Source: Glebionis coronaria
Taxonomy: Eukaryota > Streptophyta > Magnoliopsida > Asterales > Asteraceae
Length of the DNA stretch: 64,000 nucleotides
Reading direction: 5' to 3'
Assembly (NCBI GenBank): GCA_025667525.1
Contig: CM046876.1
Location: 478,660,557 to 478,724,556 of the forward strand
This document shows positions 46,452-58,800 of the stretch, piece by piece. A program made the translations under genes and the position numbers. The first letter of the stretch is position 1, and each line of letters starts with the position of its first letter. The notes beneath the pieces are model-generated. The model ran no database searches and had not been told where the DNA came from. It saw nothing but the letters and a program-made list of their open reading frames with translations.

Positions 46452-47603
46452 CCTGTAGGCTCTCAAAACACGACATGTGATTAGTGGGTAGTCACTATGG
46501 TCTTCCTAGAACTGACGGTCGGTTTTCATGCATTCATCATTTTCATGCATACATATATATGTCATTGTCGCAGGTTTATGACTAAGTAATGGTTGGTACA
46601 GGACTGGCCCTATTTAGTTGCATGTGTTTATCGAAACTTTTATTTTTGGGACCGACCCATTGGTGTCCCCTCGCCATGTCTTTTGTTTTGAGTGAACTGA
46701 CCATAGGCGTTCACTCTCGCGCATACAAAAGTTTTCATAAAACTGCATCATGCATTCATGTACTAGTTTTTCCTGCATAAAATTTTTCTCATGATTTATT
46801 GGTATAAATTTTTTTCATGTATATATAATTTATGTTTTGATCAGTTTAATCATGTATTTTTTGTTATACTGTCAGATGGTCCTCACACGCGAGCAAGAAC
46901 AACTCAATGCAGCAATCCAAGTTGCAATGCAAGCTATGCTTCCTCAGCAGAGGAACGAAATCAGGGTTGAGGTTTAGGCTGCCAACAACCAGCAGCAACA
47001 CCCAGTACCTCCTCCTCCTCCTCTAGCAACATTGTTCACATGGCTCGAGAGATTCAATAAGCTCCGCCCTCGAGCTTTCGAGAGAACAGATAGCCCCAGT
47101 GAAGCTGAAAGCTGGTTGGCTCACATTGAGAAGATCTTCGATGTTATGGGTTGTGACCATGTCTTCAAGTCGAGGTTGGCCTACTACAAGTTTGAAGGTG
47201 ATCTGCTATCATGGTGGATGGCACTGAAGCAGTCTGAGGGAGGTGATAATTGGGTGGCTGGTTTGACTTGGGCTCAGTTCTGGGATTTGGTGATGGAACA
47301 GTTCTTTCCAAAGGCTGAGAAAGACAAGATGAAGAGAGAGTACCATGGAATCTGACAAAGAGCTGGGGAGAATAGCAACGAGTTCATGCAACGCTTTCTT
47401 CGCTTGGCTGGTTTTCTTGGTGCAGCAGCAGGTACTCCAAAAGAGCAGGCACACCATTTCAGGTGGGCTCTTCGTACATCAGTCACAAACAACTTGGTGT
47501 GTGCTACGTTCAGCACGGTAGCACAAGTGGCTGATGCAGCACGTAAGCTAGAGATGCTGTAGGAAAGAGATGAGTTCGGGGAAGCAGAGAGACCCGATAA
47601 GAG

Positions 47604-47687
47604 GTAAACATTCGTATTCAAACGGTGACCAATCCGTATTCTTTCAGTATATGTCAATATTTCATCTCTTTAAAATGTATCTTCCAG
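47604..47687 (+). other. Intron-like segment 1 in Tekay gag (84 bp)
   Basis: Donor AG|GTAAAC, acceptor CTTCCAG|GC. Removal joins PDKR to QKTGDRSQ in frame (84 = 28 x 3), with stops inside the segment. Confidence 0.6.
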
Positions 47688-47837
47688 GCAGAAGACTGGG
47701 GACCGGTCTCAGCCGGCTACTCAGCAACAGCCTAATCAGCCCAAGGGAAACGGTCATACTCACGACCGTTCTGCTACGGATAGGCGTGGCGGTAATGATA
47801 ATTACCGTAGCAACGCTGGACACTCCAACAGCAGCAT

Positions 47838-47914
47838 GTCCTTATACTTACTCATTTTCTTATGATTACATGTTATAATTCTTAATTTTGACACATTAGC
47901 AAATCTTCTACCAG
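47838..47914 (+). other. Intron-like segment 2 in Tekay gag (77 bp)
   Basis: Donor AT|GTCCTT (weak), acceptor TCTACCAG|G. T-rich. Removal shifts the frame by 2 and joins SNSSM to NHGNGRDQN, giving continuous coding sense. Confidence 0.5.
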
Positions 47915-47979
47915 GAATCATGGTAACGGGAGGGACCAGAACCAGAGAGGTTCACAGCCTAACCGTCCAGCTATCACTG

Positions 47980-48052
47980 GTATTCCATCTTACGATTATC
48001 CGCATTGTCCTTTGTACCTATTATCATGTCTCATGTATATTGTTCTTATCAG
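47980..48052 (+). other. Intron-like segment 3 in Tekay gag (73 bp)
   Basis: Donor CTG|GTATTC, acceptor TTATCAG|G. Removal shifts the frame by 1, exactly what is needed to enter the downstream frame (GSQPVRTPAGGY and the CX2C knuckle region). Confidence 0.55.
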
Positions 48053-48215
48053 GCTCACAGCCAGTCAGGACCCCTGCTGGAGGATATACTCATCCTATTT
48101 GCTCTACCTGCCACCGTAGGCATCCAGGGCCATGTCGCCACGACAGCGACGCATGCTACAAGTTTGGTCTTCCTGGCCATTGCATGAAGGATTGCCGCAA
48201 GGGCGAGATGGAGGG

Positions 48216-51200
48216 TACATCGGAACATGTTGATACCAAGCCGCCTCCTACGAGTGGACGCGTTTACACGACATCTCGCGATCATGCCAACAAGTCTACA
48301 GGTACCATCACTGAAATCTTGTATATGTATGGTCAAGCTACATGTGTTCTATTTGACACGGGTGCTATTCACTCGGTCATTTCTACTGCTTATGCCAAGA
48401 ATGTTAGGAAACTCCCCATGCTACTAGTGAATATACTAAGTATTTCCACGCCTTTGAGAGACTCTGTACGCATAACTCATGTGTACAATAGCCTTCCCCT
48501 AGTGTTTGATGACAAGATTCGTCCTGTTGACGCACTTCCGCTAGACTTGAATGATTTTGACATGATTTTGGGCATGGATTTGCTATCCAAGCATCATGCT
48601 ACCATAGACTGCCATTCATATCGAGTCATCTTCGATGATGTAAATACACCAGAGTACATTCATAATGGGTTCGTACCTGGAAGGTCTGTACAAATCATAT
48701 CAACCCTGCAAGCACGTGTATTACTTTCACATGGTTGTGAGGGTTATCTAGCTACTGTTCATGACATGGATGCTGAATCTCCATCAATTCAGAATCAGCT
48801 GATAGTGTCAGAATTTCCAATGTATTTCCAGAAGAGCTTTCGGGCATACCACCTGCACGTGAAGTGGAATTTAATATCGAGCTCATCCCAGGAGCTGAGC
48901 CGATTTCCAAGGCTCCTTATCGCATGGCTCCCATAGAGTTGAAGGAGCTGAAGGATCAATTGCAAGAACTTCTAGAACGAGGCCTTATTCGACCAAGCGC
49001 ATCTCCATGGGGCGCACCGGTTTTATTCGTCAAGAAGAAGGACGGCAGTATGCGTCTTTGCATAGATTATCGCGAGCTCAACAAGATTACCATCAGGAAT
49101 AGGTATCCACTACCACGTATAGACGATTTGTTTGACCAACTCCAAGGGGCCAAACATTTCTCCAAGATTGATCTAAGGTCGGGCTATCATCAACTACGGG
49201 TTACGGAGCAGGACATCGCCAAGACTGCTTTCTGTACACGCTATGGCCACTACGAATTTGTAGTCATGCCGTTTGGCCTTACCAATGCTCCAGCAGTGTT
49301 CATGGATTTGATGAACAGAATCTTCCATGAATTCTGGACAAGTTCGTCATTGTCTTCATTGATGACATTCTGATATTCTCTAAGTCCAAGGAGGAACACG
49401 AAGACCATCTTCGTACAGTACTACAGATTCTTCGCCAGAAGCAGATGTATGCTAAATTCTCTAAGTGTGAGTTCTGGTTAGACAAGGTGGCATTCTTAGG
49501 TCACATTGTATCAGCAGAAGGAATCACGATGGATCCAGCAAAGGTTGAGGCTATTACCAAGTGGCCAAGGCCGACATCAGCGACTGAAGTCCGCAGTTTC
49601 CTAGGCTTAGCTGGTTATTACCGTAGGTTTGTGGAGAACTTTTCCCGCTTAGCACTACCATTGACCAAGCTGATGCGGAAAGGGTAGAAATTCGTCTGGA
49701 CTAAAGAAAGAGAGAAGAGCTTTGAAGACCTAAACAAGAAGTTAGTATATGCACCGATTCTTACTCTCCCATCTGGTACAGGTGGATTTCAGATCTACAG
49801 CGATGCATCGGGGAAGGGACTTGGTTGTGTTCTCATGCAACATGGGAAAGTGATCGCGTACACTTCACGGCAGCTTAAGCCTTATTAGGAAAATTACCCT
49901 ACGCATGACTTGGAGCTTGCAGCAGTCGTGTTTGCATTGAAGATATGGAGGCACTACTTGTATGGAGAATCATGTGACATTTTCACAGACCACAAGAGCT
50001 TGAAGTATATCTTCACCAACGTGAATTGAACATGAGACAGAGGAGATGGTTAGAGCTGTTGAAGGATTATGACATTAATCTGCAGTATCATCCCGGCAAG
50101 GCGAATGTAGTGGCAGATGCACTTAGCAAAAAGTCTGGAATGATAAACGACATTAAAATTGAGGAGGAAATTATAAGAGACTTGGAGCGACTAGACATAG
50201 AGATCATGGTACGTGGACAGCACGGTTACTGGGCTAATCTTAGAGTAGAACTCGAGTTACTCTCTAGGATCAAGGAAGCTCAGAAAGATGATGGAGAAAT
50301 CTGGGCGATAATTCAGAATTTAGAGAAGCAGACAGAATTTTGAGTAGACGCAGATGGTATCTTATGGCAGGGCACGAGACTTTTTGTTCCTGATCAAGAA
50401 CTCCGGGAAGCATTGTTAGCTGAGGCTCATAGCTCCCTATTCTCTTTCCATCCTGGTTCGACCAAGATGTACCATGACATCAAGCAGTACTTTTTGTGGA
50501 GTGGTATGAAACAGGATGTTGCTATTCACGTCTCCAAATGTCTTACCTGCCAGCAGGTTAAGATTGAGCATCAGCGATCTGCCAGTTTTCTTCAACCGTT
50601 AGATATTCCAGAGTGGAAGTGGGACAAAATCACCATGGATTTTGTTACTGGTCTTCCGCCGACAAAGAAGAAGCACGATGAAATTTTGGTTATCGTTGAT
50701 CGACTTACCAAATCAGCTCATTTATTACCGATCCGCAAGGAAGATTCGGTCAGTAAACTCGCCGATACTTATAGGAGGGAGATCATGAGGCTTCACAATG
50801 CTCCATCCAGCATCATCTTAGATAGAGATCCTCGGTTCACTTCGTGATTTAGGAAAAGTCTGCAGAAAGCTTGGGGTATAAAACTTAAGCTTAGCACGGC
50901 TTTTCATCCTCAAACAGATGGGCAGTCAGAGCGAACAATTCAGACATTGGAAGACATGTTGAGGTCATGTACGTTGGAATGGACGGGTGATTGGGATGAT
51001 TATATCTGTTTGGTGGAGTTTGCATACAACAACATTTGGCACGCAAGTATCAAGTGTGCCCCTTTCGAGATGTTGTATGGAAGAAAGTGCCGCGCCCCAA
51101 TCTGTTGGGATCAGGTTGGTGAGCGAACACTTGAAGGACTAGAAATGATAGAGCTGACCAATGAGAAGGTCGCAGTAGCTAAGCAGAAACTGCAAGAAGC

Positions 51201-51675
51201 ACGGTCATGTTAGAAGAGTTACGCAGACAAGCATCGTAGGGACTTACATTTTAACGTAGGAGATCACGTTTTCCTTAAGGTCTCACCGGCACGTGGTGTT
51301 AGACGTTTTGGAATCAAAGGGAAGCTCAGTCCTCGATTCATCAGACCGTTTGATGTCATTGAATGAGTCGGTGAAGCGTCTTACCGTTTAGCGTTACCTT
51401 CGCAGCTTTCTCATGTCCACGATGTTTTCCATGGGTCCTTACTCAGAGGGTACATGTATCATCCCCTTCACATGGTTCAGTATCCACTGGAACAGATTCG
51501 TGAAGATCTCACTTTCATAGAAGAACCCGAACGAGTTCTTGACAGACAAGAACGAGTCATGAGAAGGAAGACGATTCCATTCGTCAGAATCCTTTGGAGG
51601 GATCATACCGAGCGAGAAGCCACTTTGGAAACAGAGGAGTCTATCTGGGCTTCTTACCCTCATTTCATATTTTGA
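48216..51675 (+). pseudogene. Tekay pol: protease, RT, RNase H, integrase and chromodomain-like end
   Basis: Protease FDTGAIHSVIS at about 48352-48384 and a late ILGMDLL motif. Frameshift near 48822. RT 48864-49450 with [22 protein letters not shown] and, after a second frameshift near 49332, VFIDDIL. RNase H about 49740-50110 ([29 protein letters not shown]) with stops at 49685-49687 and near 49887 and a frameshift near 50022. Integrase 50413-51210: H...H...CLTC, then MDFVTGLP, ILDRDPRFTS and TDGQSERTIQ giving the D-D-E residues. Stops at 50341, 50845, 51211 and 51364. The end (about 51520-51660) resembles a chromodomain (EPERVLDRQERVMRRKTIPFV...W). It is not functional as it stands. Confidence 0.85.
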
Positions 51676-51735
51676 ATTCGGGTATGTTCTTCTTTTCTAG
51701 TTTACTTTATCTGTAATTCGGGGACGGATTATTCT

Positions 51736-51751
51736 TTTTAGGGGGAAGAGT
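51736..51751 (+). promoter_or_regulatory. Polypurine tract of the Tekay element
   Basis: TTTTAGGGGGAAGAGT directly precedes TGTAAGACCC, the start of the 3' LTR. Confidence 0.8.
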
Positions 51752-52353
51752 TGTAAGACCCGCATGCTTTTACCATGAATAGTACCCTTATGATCATATG
51801 TACATGATTAGAACTTTCCTTTTATAGCACATTTACGATTCACGAACAAGATTTACAAGTATTACGTACGTGTTATAACACGATAAGTATTTAATACGCA
51901 TTAAGACACGATAATTATTTCGTTAATAATTATAATCACGAACATACGAACATGAAATCATGAACGTAAATAATCACGAGCTTAGTATTACGTATTTATG
52001 TATATTTATTATTATCATGAATAAATATAATAAGACACGAACGATAACTATTTAAATCATGTAAACACGAACACGAGAACACACTTAATATTAGACACGA
52101 GAAAACTATGGGTTACCCTTGTGGCCCCATCATACCCGCGACTAGAACTCAAAACAAGGGCCAAGCCCATTTGATTTTTACTAAACAAGGAATAAGGAAA
52201 AGATATGTTTCATAATAATAAAAATTAGAAAAACAAGAAATCCCTAAATCTCTCTTTTGTATCTCCTTGGCCGCCGGGTATAGAACACACACAAGGGTGT
52301 GTTGGTTGATTTCTGTGATTGATTTCTCGCAAGGTTGTTCGTGTGTTCATTCT
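51752..52353 (+). repeat. 3' LTR of the Tekay element, first part
   Basis: It matches 43387 onward with scattered changes (for example TGTAAAACCC against TGTAAGACCC) to GTGTTCATTCT, where the Athila element begins. The last five bases, ATTCT, are the target duplication. Confidence 0.9.
52349..52353. repeat. Target site duplication ATTCT, left copy
   Basis: Matches 63401-63405 exactly. The unsplit Tekay 5' LTR has a single ATTCT at the same place (near 44004). Confidence 0.9.
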
Positions 52354-53973
52354 TGATACTCTGATTTTCAATGGGTTCAGATTTACTCTCGATATCCTCT
52401 CGAATTGATCTAGGCCTTAAGTGGAATGATTTGTTCTTGGTTACTAAAAAGGAGTTGGTTTGTTTATCTATTTTTAAACTAATAACACTTAAATGTAAAT
52501 GACGTTGAGTGACTTAAAATTGAGTGCTTGAAAACGTAAAGGAAAGATTTGAAAATTACTTTGAAAACTTAATTGAATTAATGCTTAAAAACTTGTTCTA
52601 TCGGAATATCAAAAATTATTTCTATCGGAATATAAGAAAATCAAAGGCATCGGAATGTAATCATAACTACCATCGGAATGTCCATGTTTATCACCATCGG
52701 AATATTCAAAATACAAGCTGTCGCAATGATGCTATCGGAATGCCCCAGATCGGAATGTTGTATATAAAAATCGGCCAGAGTTTCGACCAGAAAAGGGACC
52801 TAAACCCCGTCGGAATGTGCGATCGCAATATGCGATCGCAATCCCAGATCGGAATAGGGGGTTTACAACCTATCGCAAAGTAAAACCCCTTATGGGTTAT
52901 TGCGATACCAAGCAAAGAAGACCCGTCGGAATGTGTTAAAACCCTTGTATTGCGATGGAAGTGGCTATGTTCCGAAAATGGTGGCAACTTTAAAAACTCA
53001 ATAAGCAAAGGAAATAAGCTAGGTGATTCGAAATCTAAATACTTCAAAAAGATTAAATTTGATAACTTTTGAAAGTAAGAAACTTTAAAACTTAATAAAC
53101 AAAACTTTTGAAAGATTAAAACTTGAAGAAATCCGAAATCAATAAGCTTGAACAAGCAATAAGCCGCTAAGCATGGAGAGCTTATGGCTTATTCACGTAG
53201 AGCTTAAAAAGACTAGAAAGATCAAACTCTATTCACGAACACATCCAAAATCCCAACCGTATGGTTTTAACAATCGGATCAAGGATTGACAAATCAAGAA
53301 AAGTAGAAAAAGATTAAGGAACTTAAAAGCATAAACTTGATTAATGAAATCAAAAGTACAAGAAAGCTTAAATTTAAAAGATGAAATCAAAAGAAAAGTT
53401 TAGTGAGAGAAAGTATGGAACTTTCTCTCTCTAAAAACTAGAGAGAAAATGAAAAGCTAAAGACTAGCTAAAAACTAAGTGTGTCAAATTTTGTGAGGTG
53501 AAGGCTTTATATAGGCGTGTGTATGGTGTTGATGGGCTCTTGATTGGGCTTTGATTCGGGCTTCTCTTTCTTCTTAAGTCTTCACGCGTCTTTTAAATAA
53601 ACGTTTCCGACTTGGATTTGAGAAGTGTCGGTGAATAATTCCAACTCGTCCTATAATATTTTATTTAATAGACTCGAGTTCTTCGACATATATGAATCTT
53701 CCATCTTTGGCTCTATTCTTCGATAAATCTTCAAATAGGCACAATGACTTCAAATCTTTTGCATCTCTTGGACAATAGACTTCGTCTTGAGTCTTTTTCC
53801 TTGATAAAACCCGTGCAATCCCCTGTTTTCTTTAATATTCATCCGGTCGACTCTGAAAACACAATAAACACAAAAACCACGCATAATTCCAAACAAATGA
53901 TATTAAATACGTGTTTTGGTCTCGTTTTAGCCCGATTTAAGTGGTAAAAGGATGGGTGTTTTCACACCTATCA
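52354..53973 (-). repeat. 3' LTR of the complete Athila element
   Basis: 1620 bp, TGATAG...TATCA when read on the minus strand. Minus-strand TATA box CTATATAAAG at 53505-53514. An array of ATCGGAAT (+ strand) at about 52598-52945, partly changed to ATTGCGAT/GATCGCAAT. The first 150 bp or so (minus strand) resemble the E1-E4 LTRs. Confidence 0.93.
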
Positions 53974-55893
53974 AATCCCCTACACTTAACCATTGCCATG
54001 CCCTCATGCAATGCTTAATGACAAAACATAATTACACTTTTCTCATTATCAATTAACCTTGGCCTTATTAAAATACTACTAAACAAAAATTTAAAGTACT
54101 AAGAAATTAAAATTTTAATGTAAACAAGAGAATAGAAAATAACTTATGTGGTAATAACTTGGAAAGAGATCGAGGACTTACATTAGGGCTTCGGCGCTGC
54201 GAAGATTTATCACCCTCAAGTTTCACGTTCCCCAAACTAAGCTTAAAAACGAGATCATTGTTATTATAAGTTAGTAATTCAAACACTCACACACATGGCT
54301 TAATTAAATGCTTAAACTCCCTTATTCCTAGGTGTATCTCTTATATTTTATTTTTGTCTTAGAATGATCATGAAGATGCATTTTTGGACTTATTTCGATA
54401 GTTTATTAGGGCTGAAAGCAAAGTAGGACGATTTGATCAATAGTTAGCTAAAGGACAAAATCTTTTAAAACTGCTTCTCGGGATATCAAAAAGTTCATAT
54501 CTTGGCATAACTCGGTTCGCGATTTGAGACCTTTCTCGGGCCGATATTTGGCATGTACTTCATACTTCATATCTTGAGAGACGTTCTTGAGATAATGGTC
54601 TTCTCATCGTAATAGAGTTTCTTCACTTGGAGACTTTTAAGGGGTACTCCAACTTTGTTGACCACGACTTCATGATTATTCTTCAATCTCTAATTGGGAT
54701 TTTGAGATACAACGATCCGCCTCCTTTTCGGACTTGGATCTATTTATCCTCATACCTTGTTAGGGTCTTTTCGGATAGACTTCTCCATGATCTTTATGGG
54801 AGTTGATTGCTTTTCGTCGTGAGTCTTGATCCTTCATATTGATTTTGGGAATAATGCTTTTCACATCACTTTGGATCTTCAGCAATAAAATTGAATCCTC
54901 ATGCCTTGTTAGGGCCTTTTCGGACTCGCCAATCTTCGCGCCCCGCTTCATAAGTTATGCCTTGGCTATGAACTCTTATCATTACCGAGCAACTTTTAAA
55001 CGATCTTGGGCTAGAAGCTAAGTAACTTTTCAAATCGTAAGACCTTACTTACTGCAGATAAATATTAGCAAGTGATGGGAGAATAGGCAAATAATTACAC
55101 CAAGTGAGCTTGCGCAAGAATACCGACTTATAATTGACTCTATCATTTCTCGTCCTCCACAATTTAAAATCTCAAGTAATGAGACTCGTGGACACTTAGC
55201 CTAATAAACCAATTAAGGTCTACATGGTTAAGGATACTAGCTAGAATAAACTTGGATAAGTCTATTCGGGTTGAGTCAAAATAAACGCAACAGGCCTAAT
55301 ATGTCAAAGATTTCTAAACTAGCTACACCACTTATTAATATTTTTGACTTTATTGCGGGATATATACATATGAAAGCAACGATAAAAATTTTAAAATTAC
55401 GACTAAATGGCCAAAGTTAATTAAAAATTTGAAAAATGTTGAAAAATAGGATTTTCTGGTTAAATGAAGGCACTTTCATGGAAAAGTCCACTTAAAACTT
55501 CGATAGAAGTCCCCCCTACACTTAAGATAAACATTGTCCTCAATGTTTAAGCATGTGGGAAAAGTTTCCCCTACACTTATGACATTGTGCACGTTGGTTA
55601 ACTCAAGTTAAGGAAGAGACGACTAAAGTGATCAATTTCAAATGTGAGTATGAAGAAAATTGAATCACGATAGTTGAGAGATAGAACCGGATTTCGGATA
55701 ACACGGGAGCACGGTTCTTCAAAGTTTCCAAGAGTGCACTTATCCCTGTAATCACATCACCACACAAATACAAACACCTATGCAGGCCCCCCTACACTTA
55801 GGAGGTTAAAACGTAAAAGGATAGATACTCGGGCTGCCTCCCGAGGAGCGCTTGTTTTTGATAACCGAGTCACGAGCCTGACTCGACCCAAAA
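53974..55893 (-). other. 3' non-coding region of the complete Athila element
   Basis: Between the gag-pol stop and the 3' LTR. It is recognisably homologous to the E1-E4 3' regions: post-stop hairpin (about 55865-55887), GGAGGC stretch, purine motifs on the minus strand at 55787-55803, 55568-55580 and 55510-55525, hairpin 55529-55548 (AAACATTG/CAATGTTT) and the terminal polypurine tract 53974-53990. No gene of its own is supported. Confidence 0.8.
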
Positions 55894-58800
55894 TTAGTTC
55901 ATGGGGAACGTGGTGAGGGATGGAATCATCTCCTGAGAGATGTCCTCACCAAAGTACAGCTTCAGACGCTGGCCATTCACCTTGAAATTGGGCCCATTTG
56001 GCTGAGAAAACTCAATGGTCCCATACGGAAAGACGTTGGCGACGGTGAATGGACCAGACCAGCGGCTCTTCAACTTGCCAGAGAAGATCTTCAACCGAGA
56101 GTTGAAAAGTAAGACTTGATCACCAACATGGAACTCTCGGTTCTTGATTTTTGCGTCATGGAGGATCTTCGTCTTTTCTTTGTAGATCAGCGAGTTCTCA
56201 TAAGCTTCATTTCTCAGTTCGTTGAGCTCGTTGAGTTGAATCTTGCGATGATCACCGGCTTTGTTGATGTCGAAGTTAGCCCACTTTAAGGCCCAGTGCG
56301 CCTTATGCTCCAGCTCGATGGGAAGGTGGCATGCTTTCCCGTACACAAGACGATAAGGTGTACAACCGATCGGGGTCTTGTAAGCAGTACGGAAAGCCCA
56401 CAGAGCATCATCTAACTTATCGGCCCACGCGGCACGATGCTCTCCCACAGTACGCTCCAAAATTCGCTTCAATCCACGATTGGATATCTCGGCCTGCCCA
56501 TTGGTTTGGGGATGATAAGCGGTGGAAAGACGGTGAGTGACACCATACTTGGCCATGACTCTTGCAAATTGATCGTTGCAAAAATGAGTCCCGCGGTCAC
56601 TGATAATAGCACGAGGAACGCCGAATCGAGCGAACAGCGATTTCAAAAAGTTACAAACCACCCTTTCATCATTAGTAGGTAAAGCTTTGGCTTCAACCCA
56701 CTTGGAGACGTAGTCAACGGCAACAAGGATGTATTTGTTTCCTTTAGATGAAGGAAATGGCCCCATAAAGTCGATACCCCAAACATCAAAGATTTCACAC
56801 TCTTGAATGAAATTCTGAGGCATCTCGTCTTTATATGTGATCGTGCCTTGTTTCTGGCAAGCATCACATTTTTTAACCATATCGTGAGCGTCACGATAAA
56901 TGGAGGGCCAATAAAATCCTGAATCAAACACTTTTTTGGCGGTGTAGTTGGGACCAAAGTGACCACCAGTGGGTCCTTTGTGGCAAGCATCAAGGATTTC
57001 GAAAGCTGCCGGTCCATCAACGCATCGGCGAATAATCAAGTCAGCACATTGTTTGAAAAGATACGGGTCATCCCAGAAGTAAGTCTTTATGTCTTTGAAG
57101 AACTTCTTCTTTTGCTGGGATGTTAACCCGTCAACGAGGATTCCACCCGCCAAGTAGTTTGCAATGTCCGCAAACCACGGGGTTTCATCAGCAGTTGAAT
57201 TGATAAACATTAAGGTCTCCAGGGGAAAAGAATCGTTGATTTCTTTGTTCGGATGAGCCCCCTGGTAAGGATCCTCAAGTCTACTGAGATGATCCGCGGC
57301 CAAGTTTTCTGCTCCTTTCTTATCGCGAATTTCGATTTTAAATTCCTGGAGCAGCAAAACCCAGCGAAGAAGTCTTGGTTTGGAATCTTGCTTTGTCAAC
57401 AAGTACTTCAACGCGGAATGATCGGTATACACAATGGTGGTGGAAAGGACAAGATAGGGGCGGAATTTTTCAAAAGCATAGACAACAGCTAAAAGCTCTT
57501 TTTCTGTTGTCGTATAATGCAATTGTGCCCCAGTCATTGTCTTGCTAGCGTAATGGATCGGTTGGAAGTGTTTGTTCACTCTTTGTCCAAGAACCGCTCC
57601 AATAGCAAAATCGCTAGCATCGCACATCAACTCAAAGGGCAACTCCCAATTAGGGGTAACCAAGACGGGTGCCTTAGTTAGCTTATCCTTAAGTGAGTTA
57701 AAGGCTTCAAGGCACTCTTTGGAAAAGATAAAAGGAGTATCTTTTTCCAAGAGGTGGGTCATCGGGCGTGCAATTTGAGAAAAGTCTTTGATAAATCGAC
57801 GGTAGAAGCCCGCATGACCCAAGAAACTTCTCACACCCTTCACAGTGGAAGGTGGAGGCAACTTTGCTATAACATCAACTTTAGCACGGTCTACTTCAAG
57901 ACCGGCTTTGGAGATTTTATGTCCAAGCACGACGCCTTCTTTTACCATAAAATGGCATTTTTCCCAATTCAGAACTAGGCGAGTGTCTTCGCACCGCTTG
58001 AGCATACGTTCCAAATTGGCAAGGCACGCAGAGAATGAATCGCCATAGACCGAGAAATCATCCATGAATACTTCCATAGTGTCTTCCACCATGTCATGGA
58101 AGATAGCCATCATACACCTTTGGAATGTCCCAGGAGCATTGCATAAACCAAAAGGCATGCGTTTGTAAGCAAATGTTCCATAGGGACAAGTGAATGTGGT
58201 CTTTTCTTGGTCCTTGGGATCGATGGGTATTTGAAAATACCCGGAGAAACCGTCTAAGAAGCAGTAATAGTCATTACCAGCTAGACGCTCGAGCATTTGA
58301 TCCATGAAGGGAAGAGGAAAGTGGTCTTTTCTCGTGGCATCATTGAGCTTGCGATAATCAATACAAACTCTCCACCCAGTAACGAGACGAGTGGGAATCA
58401 ACTCGTTGTGTTCATTGGGAACGACGGTTATTCCGCCCTTCTTGGGCACACAATGGACGGGACTTACCCACGGCGAATCCGAAATAGGGTAGATCAATCC
58501 GGCATCTAGAAGTTTGATAACCTCTTGTTTGATGACGTCATGAATTTTAGGATTAACCCTTCTTTGGTTCTGGATTGTGGGTTTGAAGTCATCTTCCATG
58601 AGAATCTTGTGAGTACAAAAGTTCGGATCAATTCCGCGGATATCGGAAATTTTCCAAGCAATTGCCTTCTGATGAGCTTTAAGCACAGCGATGAGACGAG
58701 TTTTCTCTTCTTCTTGCAAATCCTTAGCGATGATGACGGGTGACTTCTTCTCTGCTTCAAGGAACGCATACTCGAGATGGGGCGGCAACTCCTTAAGTTC

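Larger units (their letters stand above)
46876..48215 (+). pseudogene. gag of the Tekay element, with three intron-like gaps
   Basis: ATG at 46876; in-frame stops at 46975-46977, 47353-47355 and 47560-47562. The core shows SEAESWLAHIEKIF, LAYYKFEGDLLSWW and FMQRFLRLAGFLGAA. After 47603 the coding sense is interrupted by three GT...AG segments (47604-47687, 47838-47914 and 47980-48052), and removing them gives a continuous basic Gln/Asn/Arg-rich region leading into CSTCHRRHPGPC and a zinc knuckle. The knuckle reads CYKFGLPGHCMKDC: its second Cys is replaced by Phe. Confidence 0.75.

Noticed and set aside
52524..52883. 119-codon + strand frame, repeated at 61950 with 138 codons
   Set aside because: It lies in the LTR of the minus-strand Athila element, antisense to it, and consists mainly of the ATCGGAAT array.
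53974..55893. Envelope-like third gene, as some Athila elements have after pol
   Set aside because: No open frame over about 65 codons with ATG and no membrane segment is present; the region matches the non-coding 3' region of E1-E4.
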